Source: Thermomucor indicae-seudaticae (Eukaryota > Mucoromycota > Mucoromycetes > Mucorales > Lichtheimiaceae). From it: 17,180 nt of DNA. Positions 10,101 through 17,180 of this stretch are shown piece after piece. The notes under the pieces are model-generated. The model worked only from the letters and a program-made list of their open reading frames with translations, was not told the origin of the DNA and searched no databases. Position numbers and translations under genes: made by a program. The stretch lies in contig JSYX01000696.1 of the NCBI GenBank assembly GCA_000787465.1, positions 1 to 17,180 of the forward strand, read 5' to 3'. Positions within the stretch are counted from its first letter, which is position 1. Every line of letters begins with the position of its first letter.

Positions 10101-11882
10101 TTACAACGGGTCTTTATTGTTATTCGATAAGTTTCTGTCGTTGCTGTTCGGAGCAGGAGCTATAGGCGCAGTCATTGCCAACTTTTGCCGTTCTTCTTCT
10201 GATATTGGCTGATGTGAAAATAAACACTCTTCTCCAGAAGTGCAATAGCCTTTCAAATGATAGTATTTACAAGGTCCCGTCATGCTATGTAACCTGTACC
10301 TGGTTTCGCGTGTTAATGGCTCGTGAGAGAACGGACATTGCTCCCCCGTGTCGCAAATGCCTTTGATATGGTAAAATCGACAAGGTTCCGCCCGCAAATC
10401 CTGAATAACATAAAATCAGTCAATTGGGATTTGTCTACATTATGTAAAAAAAAGACTTACATGGAGAAATGGACACGATTCCCCTCTGGAACATGAACCG
10501 GTCTTGAAATGCCGACAGACAAGACGAATTCGTTGCTCTCCCTCGTGACGAAATTTGCAATTTTCTCCCTATAACAAGGCGATAAGAAACAAACATTTGA
10601 ATAAGTTGCATAAATGACCACTTACAGCGTTACAAATTCCAGCAATCCAGAATTTGCATACAGACGTCTCCTTCCGCTGCGACGGCTCCGTCTTCTTAGG
10701 TGCTACTGGAGATAGTTTTGCATACCGTGATTCTGCCTTTCGTGGCGTTACTTGAGATTCTGGCTTCTGTACGTTTGCGCGGGGCGTCGGTTCCTTCTTT
10801 TGCTTTTTAGGCGCTATTTCCAGAACGAAAACAGTCAGGTTATATCGAATATATATGATAAACACGCATTTGACCACTGCTTACCAGCTATTGTTTCGTT
10901 GGGTAAGTCTTGCGAGGTTTCCGCTGAAATTTCTTCATAAGATCTTTTCTTGGTCTTTTCGTGCAACTCCAATAAATGGTCGAAATCCATGTCTTGGTCT
11001 TCATGTTCCTCAGGAATATTATCAAGATTAATGTGTGCGGGCTGCAGGCGCCGCTTTTTTTCCATCTTCCAAAGGGATCATCAGTAAATCGATTGTTATT
11101 CTGTTAACTAATAGCGAGTTCCCTACCATTTTTTGCTTTTTGGTCAGTTTCCTCTTGCGTTTGGATGAGCTATCACTGCTGGCTTGAGCTAATGGCAATG
11201 GTGGTGGTTGTAATGGTGGCGGCAATGGAGGCTTGTCAGAGATGGTGGTAGGCGGAAGAGCTGTATATTTCATAGCATTGGAAGATATATCGTTTAATAG
11301 CTTTGACAGAAAATCGCCTTCTTCTTTCGGAACTGCCGAGACAGTCGATGCTTGCGGACGACGGGAGGATTCAGCGCCGGAGGAGGTCCGTAAGGTCAAG
11401 GGTCTGTTTGTCATAGTGGGTTGAGCAGCTTTAATTCCTAAAGAAGGAGCCTGTTGGCTCGTTGCTGCTTTGGTCGGAATATCTTGGGGTGGTGGGTCTA
11501 CCGTCGCGCGATTACTGAGTGTATAGTTTTCGGCTTCTGTGCCTTCTTTCTTAACTGCCGAGACGGTCAATGCTTGCGCACGACGGGAGGATTCAGCGTC
11601 GGAGGAGGTTCGGGGTGGTGATTCTACGGTCGCGCGATTACTGGGTGTAGAGTTTTCGGCTTCTGTGCCTTCTTTTGGAACTGTCGAGATGGTCGATGCT
11701 TGCGCATGACGGAAGGATTCAGCGTCGGAGGAGGTCCGGGCTGGTGGTTCTACCGTCGCGCGATTACTGGGTGTTGTGCCTGTAGGCGCTTTAACTGAGA
11801 ACAAGCTCAAGATAAAACTTTTGTCATTAAGATCAACCGATGACTTGGGTGGACTTTGGTGGTTGGGATCAATCGAAGACAT
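10101..11882 (-). CDS. Four-finger CCCH zinc-finger protein with tandem repeats
   Basis: Exons 11882-11127, 11065-10885, 10813-10626, 10568-10461 and 10400-10101 give 510 aa. All introns are 57-71 nt with GTAAG or GTAGG donors. Four CCCH fingers sit at the C-terminal end: C365-C373-C379-H383, C393-C401-C407-H411, C418-C427-C433-H437 and C455-C464-C470-H474, spaced C-x7/8-C-x5-C-x3-H. Such arrays bind RNA; ZC3H4/6/8-like or other mRNA-processing proteins are the nearest type, but the orthologue is not fixed. Residues about 37-190 are low-complexity and carry a 42-residue tandem repeat. Next come DFLSKLLNDISS, a proline-rich run (PPLPPPLQPPPLPL) and a basic KRKRKLTKKQK nuclear-signal-like block, then an acidic helix region. 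The gene converges on the isomerase gene with 213 bp between stops. Confidence 0.9.
11395..11774 (-). repeat. 126-nt tandem repeat inside the CCCH gene
   Basis: Two full units (11774-11649 and 11648-11523) encode TPSNRATVEPPARTSSDAES-type 42-aa repeats. A third starts at 11522, diverges after about 12 codons, and resumes as RTSSGAESSRRPQASTV near 11394. The unit keeps frame, so copy number can vary without breaking the protein. Confidence 0.85.
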
Positions 11883-12633
11883 GGAGAAGAACTTTATTGA
11901 AAAAAAGAAAGCTGCGGAGCAAGGTTACAAGATTTTCGCGTAAATGTATATGACAATTTGCAGTCCAGGACACAGAATATTGCGTGTTGTACGAATCAGA
12001 TTTGCGTATTCAAAGACATGGAGTTTGCGTGCATCATTTAGTATCCACTGCAAGTAAGGAAAAACCAAAGAGACGACTTACCCTGTATGCATCACTCGTT
12101 TTTGCTACGGGGACATCTTTGGCAGAGCAAAGTAAAACCAATGCAAAAACAATCACTCTAGAAAATGTGCTCAATTTTGAGTGACTTCCTCATGTATTGA
12201 GGCGCAAAGAAGACCTAACCTTAGCACGAGAAATGCTCGACCAAGCAATCCAAATGAAGAAGAATGGGGATTTTCCGGGTGACGGATGCTATACCATATA
12301 ATACCTTTTGGCGTACAAGGCATACCACATCCCCGTACTCGTCCCAAATCCTCCAACAGAAACAAACGAGGGCTAGCTTTTTATATGAAAATGACTGTCA
12401 TACGTCACTGTCATCAGTAAGTCTGACTGAAACCAAAGGATGGTTCCAAATTGTCGCAGCTATGTGTAATATTACGTGCGCGCAAACACTCTTTCATTCG
12501 GTTCAAATGTGATTTGCACTTGCGTAAATTCTGCTTTATGCTCGGCGCAACTAAATTTATATTTACGCAAGAAAGACCTTTTGAGCAACGCAAACATTAC
12601 TTCAAAAACCACTAATTTTCCTGCTTTGCTTTT
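11883..12633. other. Stretch between CCCH and C2H2 genes
   Basis: No intact gene. Apart from the interrupted plus-strand frame at 11954-12376, I see only short overlapping frames. A plus-strand ATG at 11881 shares its bases with the CCCH start codon (CATG) and opens a 20-codon frame (EKKKAAEQGYKIFA) that stops at TAA. Confidence 0.4.
11954..12376 (+). pseudogene. Possible decayed gene: one frame, two internal stops
   Basis: One reading frame stays protein-like over about 140 codons but is cut by TGA at 12182-12184 and TAA at 12299-12301, ending in TAG at 12374-12376. Segments: YCVLYESDLRIQRHGVCVHH; then RRKEDLTLAREMLDQAIQ; then AYKAYHIPVLVPNPPT. I do not recognise the protein. Short introns could hide the stops, but no good donor/acceptor pair keeps phase across both. 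It could also be a chance frame, because a second frame through the same DNA is also fairly open. Confidence 0.3.
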
Positions 12634-13275
12634 TCAGCCAGCTTCTTTAAGAATCGTTTTCGCCTGATAGCCTTTCTTCGCTCTTTCTTTCTCTTTATTA
12701 AAATAAAAAGTGTGAATATGACCGTGTTCCATTCTCTGCAGGGTATTTACGTGATTACCTGTTTAGCCATTTCTCTTCGCTTCTGAGCCTTTTCTTCTTT
12801 TTTCTTTAGCTTCTCGGGATCCTGCAAAATCTCTTGTTTCTTTATGTATCTCAAACGGCGACGATGGGCCTAACGAAAGCAAAACAATTAAGATGATTTA
12901 GGATAAAACGGTGTTGCTTGCTGGACTTACCCGGCTCTTTAAATGGACTTCAACTTGAGTTTCGTTTTTCAGTATCTTGTCAGGACAGATATCACAAGTG
13001 TAGACAAGTGGACCGCCACTTTCCTCGTTCTCTTCATCTTGTTCTTCGTCCACCTCATCATTATCTTGTTTGTCTTCGTCGTCGTCCAGATCATCATTAC
13101 TTTCTTGTTCTTCTTCATCGTCTTCAAATTCATCACTGTCATCCGATCCAATGGCAGTTTCACCTTTGGAAGCTGCTAGCATGCGGCTATATCGCGTTCC
13201 GCCTTTAGCATTCTGGTAAGCAAGATCATCATCCGATGAAACAGCCATCACGGGAAATGCAGAAAGGTTAGACAT
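12634..13275 (-). CDS. Small acidic U1/matrin-type C2H2 zinc-finger protein
   Basis: Exons 13275-12931, 12869-12759 and 12663-12634 give 161 aa. Introns are 61 nt (GTAAGT) and 95 nt (GTAATC...ATCAG). Residues about 44-86 are an almost unbroken Asp/Glu run. One zinc finger follows, C94-x2-C97-x13-H111-x5-H117, the wide H-x5-H spacing of U1-like/JAZ fingers that bind double-stranded or structured RNA; one His comes from each of exons 1 and 2. After it is a basic HRRRLRYIKKQE helix and a Lys/Glu-rich coiled tail ending AKTILKEAG. Acidic-stretch plus JAZ finger proteins are often ribosome-biogenesis or nucleolar factors, but I cannot name the orthologue. The ATG at 13275 lies only 165 bp from the end of the Fanzor relic, so its promoter must overlap relic sequence. 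Confidence 0.82.
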
Positions 13276-13439
13276 TTTCTTCGGATACCAGAAAAGCAGT
13301 CACCTGGGCGCCACATACCGGAAAACTGGATACCTCACACTACACTGGAGGGTAAAAAGTTAAGGCACGATTTCCTTCAACTCAGAAATGACAAAGAACA
13401 ACACTGTACGTACAACGAGTTGTAACAATCGAAAACCCT
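13276..13439 (-). other. 3' flank of the Fanzor relic / promoter of the C2H2 gene
   Basis: In Fanzor and TnpB loci the guide (omega) RNA is encoded at and past the 3' end of the nuclease gene, so this is where a remnant would lie. Small palindromes are visible on the plus strand (TGTACGTACA near 13405; ACAACGAGTTGT near 13412; GGGTAC/CC near 13445). No conserved structure can be proved by eye. Confidence 0.25.
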
Positions 13440-13740
13440 CTACAGGGTACCCACTTCCGCTGTGGTGATATTTTCTTCCGGCTGGATTATACGTCCAAAT
13501 ACATTGGGTCGACCTTTACCAGTCCAAACAGCTTCAGCAATCTTATAGAGACCCTTGGACGCGTTCACACCTCTATTCCATAGTATAGTACAGTGTTTGC
13601 AAGCCAAGATGCTATGGTGAGATGCTCCCTCTAAAGATCTCTACTTCTCGAGCGTCCTCCGTTGGCATGAATTACAGACCTGGATACAAGAAAATCTTAG
13701 TTTGAGGAGAAGATCCGCGAAAATATTTTTGTTCAGTAAG

Positions 13741-14857
13741 AGGTCGGGCCAAAAACCTATGCTCCTCTTTTTTTAATTAATCTCAATTTTCTGGATTTTT
13801 GCCTTCACAACCCCCCTGAAATTTTGACCATATAAACTTTAGCATATGTTCTTTTTATATCAAAGCTCTTGAAGCGTTTCAAATAGTTTACAGCAGACTT
13901 CATATAGTAGGGAAAACGAAGGGTCCAAAAAACAGAGAAGAAATCGGGGCTTAAATAGCAAAATTACGCTGTGCAGTCATTCTATTTCTTCTCCAACCCG
14001 TGTGGAATCCTCAGCCGTTTATGTCTGATTTTAGAATATAACGTCATTCTGTGCCATCCGTTCCCCAATGCCAGAGGCCTAAGTAAGAAGCCTGCGGGAG
14101 TTGAGAGCTGTTAATCGTCTCAGGAAGAAGCTATGCTTCTTTAAAGATGCACGTACGTTCATGAGACGCACATTTCGTTTGCCGACATGGCAGCGAGATC
14201 GCGTTTTGGCGCTTGTACGTTCATTTTACAACAATGAAGCTTTAAGAAAAGTGGTCTATACGCGTCTCAGGAATATTTTTTATTAATACGTCATGCTTGG
14301 GTCACTATATAAAAAATTGACAAAGTGAGGTTTTGGAAACCTCTTAACGGCGTTCTATACTCAGAGATCAGTCACGTATGCTGCTTTCAGTGCATAATCG
14401 GTTTTGGACCACTAAAAATAAAACCGAATGACTAGCAATGCCCGAGCTGCCTGGGTTCGGTGTCATCTTCAACCTACTCGGAACATAAGAAAGAAAACAG
14501 ATACGGAGGTCAACTAACAAAGAGTGCAAGAAGTGTCAGAGCACAGAGGCGACGAACACAAAAACGTGGTATAAAACTAGGCTTAGTTAATGATTATTAC
14601 ACGCGTTCTGTATGTGATGGAGGCTATTTTTCAATCGAAACTATGTAGTGGTCATCAACAACGAATTTTCTTGAAAACTAGGTAGCTGGTTATATGGCAA
14701 CGAAAAGCGTGACACCAGACAGACGGACGGACACTGACGATTCCTAAAGGCGTTCATTTCATTCTCCGAATGACTTCGTATAGAAGGCCTAAAAAGAAGA
14801 AAAACGACAAAAACTGCTGAGCTGCAAAAAAGAGGACCATAGGTTTTGGCCAGACCT
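13741..14857. mobile_element. 1.1-kb inverted-repeat element inside the Fanzor relic
   Basis: The ends are inverted copies of about 33 bp. The left end reads AGGTCGGGCCAAAAACCTAT then GCTCCTCTTTTTT. The right end, on the other strand, reads AGGTCTGGCCAAAACCTATG then GTCCTCTTTTTT. Only two or three positions differ. A TA sits at the right outer edge (14857-14858), but the left outer edge is GA, so a TA duplication is only half supported. No transposase domain is visible; the longest internal frame (14101-14286, plus) is basic and unrecognised. It is therefore likely a non-autonomous element. It lies wholly inside a 1182-nt segment (13680-14861) bounded by GT and AG. Confidence 0.7.
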
Positions 14858-15305
14858 ACACTTGTGAAGACAGATATTCGTCCACGGTCACCACGACGGT
14901 GTCCCCTGCTCTTTCTCTCCTCTTCAAGTTGGCCCACAGCTTGTTGACAAGACGAGATCTGTGGCCCTTAAATTCCATGCCGCTCTGGTTGAACATGCCG
15001 CTTTCAAATGCGATCAAGGGTATCTTACCCTCATTGTCAATCAATGGCTTGCATGGCTTCCACCTGTGAGGTGCTTTGGTGGATAGTATGCTGGATCTAC
15101 ATGCAGAGGTCGGTTGTTCAACTCGGTTAATAAGAGTACAAAGTAGCGCTAGCATTCAGGCAATATGCAAACGGGTCTTGATAACTTACCCCGACCATGA
15201 TTTTCTCTCGTTTGTTTCCTGTTCTTGTTTTTGACGATCGCGTTTCCTTTTGGCCTTTTTCGTGGCCCTATTCTGCTTTCTTGTTTTCCTGTTTCGCGTG
15301 GTCTA

Positions 15306-15378
15306 GGGCTCTTAATGGGACGGGTGGGACGGGACAAATGGGACGGGAAGTCCCGGGACCCGTCCCAATTAAGAGCCC
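15306..15378. mobile_element. 73-bp foldback MITE with TA target duplication
   Basis: Starts GGGCTCTTAATGGGACGGGT and ends with the near-perfect reverse complement (ACCCGTCCCAATTAAGAGCC plus C). TA flanks it on both sides (15304-15305 and 15379-15380). Deleting the insert and one TA restores a Fanzor-like frame (RRKKSKLDHAKQENKKAE) across the site, which supports a real insertion. The core holds repeats of GGGACGGG. It should fold into a very stable hairpin. Confidence 0.85.
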
Positions 15379-15993
15379 TAGCTTGGACTTCTTTCGCCGG
15401 CTTTTGTCATATGGTGCGCGTCACCAATACTCGACAATTTTTGGACCAATTTTCCAGCTCTTATTAAGAACGCTACTCCCCCCAAAGCCGAAAAACTAAA
15501 CCACAAGATCGTTATTTACGCCTTTAAAGAATAAATGTTGTGGATTAGAATCTTCAATGTCATAGGCAAAGAACGAGAAATAAGCGTCCAAAGACGGGCA
15601 ATCTGAATTTAAAATCATAAGTGGATCTGGAAATTGGCAGTTGATCGGTACACCTTGCTATTACCATATAGAGTAGCCTGAATCACGGAAAAACGTTTAC
15701 CCGGAATCAGTCGCTGCTCATCGTGCGACTTTTCCAAGCGCGTAGCGCACTTAGCTCACATACGCGTGAGACGGTTGCATCGGGTGGAATCCCCTTAAGT
15801 TTTGAGAAACTTTGCTGCTGATAATACTTGTCACTACTTTGCCCGATGCTATTCGGCTTAAGGTTGGTGTACCTGTTTATCTGATCCGTCGTTGGAAGTA
15901 TGTCACTGATCAATAAGTCATATTCATCCCACAAGCCGAGCAGATCCGCAGATATCAGCCGCAAGTCGATTTGAAATACGGGTGTTCAGCGCA

Positions 15994-16000
15994 TATAAAA
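15994..16000 (+). promoter_or_regulatory. TATA box before the transposase fragment
   Basis: TATAAAA about 26-75 bases upstream of the plus-strand ATGs at 16026, 16063 and 16076 inside the transposon. It would fit the promoter of a shortened gene. Confidence 0.35.
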
Positions 16001-16075
16001 GGATGACGCGCTGACGCTTGTCAAAATGCCGTATTTGTTACGTCTTTTAAACTCCCAATAGTATGGGCAAAATTA

Positions 16076-16540
16076 GTGCTAAAAAGTGTGTCGCAAGTCT
16101 GCGCCAAAGAGCCAGTAATGGGTCTTACATATCCGGAAACTCTAAGGAACAGTCTGTATCTGAATCACTGCGAATCAATCCTGACGAGGATAGCAGCACA
16201 ACCGGATTTCCAGGAACAAAAGTCGGCTTTGGAGGAGGTAATTGCGAACAGCAACCACATCTTCAAGATGTACCTGAAGCTTGACAGCAAGTGTAATTTC
16301 GTCGAACGCTATTGGGGCGTGGTCAAACGCATCACAAAAGAGCAGTGCGATTACTCCTTTGCTGCGCTGCAAGCCAACCTTCCCCGTTTCCTTGACAGCT
16401 TGAGCTTAACGACTATTCGAAAGTGCGAGAGAAAATCATGGCGGAACCTAGACGCTTATGATAAAGGACTGGAAGGTTTAGAGGCTGAGAAGGCCGTAAA
16501 GAAGTATAAGTCCCATAGGAGAACATTCCTTGACGAATAA
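16076..16540 (+). pseudogene. DDE transposase, C-terminal fragment
   Basis: About 154 codons, ending FLDE and TAA. The arrangement CNFVERYWGVVKR, then CDYSFAALQANLPRFLDS, then AYDKGLEG...AVKKYKSHRR is what I recall as the tail of transposases spread through Mucoromycota genomes. Glu in FVERYWG is the probable last acid of the DDE triad. The two Asp blocks are absent, so the product cannot transpose. The start at 16076 is simply the first open codon; homology-like sequence begins near 16130. Confidence 0.7.
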
Positions 16541-16704
16541 AGCACAGCGTTTCTCACTTGAGCAGATACCTTCTATGGTAATCTGAGTCCAAAATGTAAG
16601 CGGTGTCTGAAATCAAAAATTGGCAGGTTTTTCAAAAAATTGTCGAGTCTCGGTGACGCGCACCATATATCTTTACGGAGAAAATTTCAAGTCACATTTG
16701 CACG

Positions 16705-16940
16705 CATTGGCTTAGCGGGCCAACCGGGTTGGGCCGCCCGCCCGTCCGCCTAATTAATACAGGCCGGGTCAGGATTGTAGCCTATTAATAACAGGTCGAG
16801 TCGGGCCAAGGCTCAATCCAGTCCGATCCGACCCGACCCGTTAAGTAACTCTAGGGTCAAGCCTAAAACCGACCCGTCTACCCCTTCACGGGTTGAACCC
16901 GTGGTGACCCGTCACAACCCGTCGACCCTCTGGACCCGAT
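16705..16940. repeat. GACCCG/CGGGTC-rich degenerate repeat
   Basis: Dense irregular copies of GACCCG, CGGGTC and GGGCC in both directions, with small hairpins such as ACGGGTTGAACCCGT (near 16888). GC content is far above the surroundings. It resembles the GGGACGGG core of the 73-bp element and may be another hairpin element. No coding frame is recognisable. Confidence 0.65.
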
Positions 16941-17049
16941 TTTTGCGGCTCAAAGTCCGTGGGCGACTGACCAATGTTTGGCTGATCTACCTATTCTAGT
17001 ATGATCTGGCATATATGATACTGTATTTTGTGGTGGTGGCAAGTGTCGT

Positions 17050-17180
17050 ATCGGTTGTGTTATTATGAAAACAAGAGAAAAGGGAAAGACTGAGAAGTAC
17101 GGTGAGACTGTTCAGCTGGTGTTTATTCTCGATTAGAGATCTCTGGCATTCACTACGAAGAGAGGTCCTATTTATACTTT
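17050..17180 (-). repeat. LTR-like promoter/poly(A) stretch running off the window
   Basis: On the minus strand: TATAAATAGG (17176-17167), then AATAAA 45 bases on (17127-17122), a pyrimidine-rich tract (CTTTCCCTTTTCTCTTG) and ATAACA near 17060. That order of TATA, AATAAA and a CA end fits the R/U5 part of a retrotransposon LTR read leftwards. No clear primer-binding site starting TGG follows, and the other LTR end is outside the window, so an ordinary promoter is the alternative. Confidence 0.3.

Larger units (their letters stand above)
15412..16665. mobile_element. 1254-bp Tc1/mariner-like (IS630-type) transposon, defective
   Basis: Terminal inverted repeats of about 30 bp start TGGTGCGCGTCACC at both ends, then (A/G)A(T/G)ACTCGACAATTTTT. 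TA lies outside each end (15410-15411 and 16666-16667), as expected for this superfamily. The element carries the C-terminal part of a DDE transposase on the plus strand (16076-16540), but no N-terminal DNA-binding or first two catalytic Asp blocks, so it is internally deleted. It splits the Fanzor gene. A minus-strand frame within it (15707-15964) is unrecognised. Confidence 0.8.
13440..16700 (-). pseudogene. Fanzor (eukaryotic TnpB-like) nuclease, dead and in pieces
   Basis: Pieces, in coding order: 16700-16668 (CKCDLKFSP then TAA), 15409-15381 (DKSRRKKSK), 15305-15190 (LDHAKQENKKAE, then shifted RATKKAKRKRDRQKQE), 15096-14862 after a 93-nt GTAAGT...GTAG intron (WKPCKPLIDNEGKIPLIAFE, then VVVTVDEYLSSQ) and 13679-13440. 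The last piece has the TnpB-type zinc ribbon, VCNSC...ACKHC, followed by WNRGVNASKGLYKIAE and GKGRPNVF. In active relatives the motif is NRD; here GGT (13569-13571) encodes Gly, removing the RuvC-III acid. A TAG (13641-13643) splits the zinc ribbon, a frameshift lies near 15270 and a TAA near 16674. Fanzors are RNA-guided nucleases carried by transposons; this copy cannot make an active one. The N-terminal half, including RuvC-I, is not in view. Confidence 0.75.

Noticed and set aside
12943..13179. Hydrophobic plus-strand frames that look like membrane proteins
   Set aside because: They are the antisense of the Asp/Glu run of the C2H2 gene.
14460..14648. Plus-strand 62-codon frame rich in basic residues inside the 1.1-kb element
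   Set aside because: No known transposase motif; low complexity; could be chance.
15707..15964. Minus-strand 85-codon frame inside the TA-flanked transposon as Fanzor N-terminus
   Set aside because: It lies inside the inserted element, so it cannot be part of the interrupted Fanzor gene; no motif seen.
16880..16910. tRNA-like TpsiC arm (GGGTTGAACCC)
   Set aside because: No acceptor stem, D arm or anticodon arm can be placed; it is one of many hairpins in the repeat.
1..17180. CRISPR array, rRNA or tRNA gene
   Set aside because: No regularly spaced direct repeats and no rRNA or complete tRNA pattern found on either strand.

Overview
The window looks like nuclear DNA of an early-diverging fungus, most likely Mucoromycota. 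Genes are closely packed and cut by many 48-100 nt GT-AG introns, with CTNAC-like branch points in several. One gene belongs to a protein family that I know almost only from Mucorales-type genomes. The right third holds a Fanzor (eukaryotic TnpB-like) relic and a DDE transposase tail of the kind common in these fungi. I assign no genus.

Left part (1-6740, minus strand). An unrecognised three-exon gene (195-1578) needs one missing base near 905 to stay open. A cluster of exon-like blocks (1915-2784) follows. Next is a seven-exon gene of the Mucoromycota-type family (3689-5570), with an in-frame TAG. Then comes an unrecognised gene (5918-6736), which lies about 40 bp from and divergent to the next gene.

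Centre (6777-13275). A UBE2T-type E2 ubiquitin-conjugating enzyme (6777-8440, five exons, first intron GC-AG) carries a long acidic tail. It is followed in the same direction by an enoyl-CoA isomerase/hydratase family gene (8753-9887, seven exons). A four-finger CCCH protein (10101-11882, minus, five exons) converges on it. A plus-strand frame with two stops (11954-12376) may be a decayed gene. A small acidic U1-type C2H2 protein (12634-13275, minus, three exons) closes the block.

Right part (13276-17180) is a mobile-element graveyard. A minus-strand Fanzor gene can be followed in pieces from about 16700 to 13440. A 1254-bp TA-flanked transposon, a 73-bp TA-flanked foldback element and a 1182-nt GT...AG segment containing a second inverted-repeat element interrupt it. 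Removing the three inserts brings Fanzor-like reading frames together. The Fanzor copy itself is dead: two in-frame stops, a frameshift and Gly in place of the RuvC-III Asp. A GACCCG-rich repeat and an LTR-like end finish the window.

Functionally, only the E2 (Fanconi-type DNA repair), the isomerase (beta-oxidation), the CCCH protein (RNA) and the C2H2 protein can be placed in pathways. I see no operon-like or pathway clustering among them.
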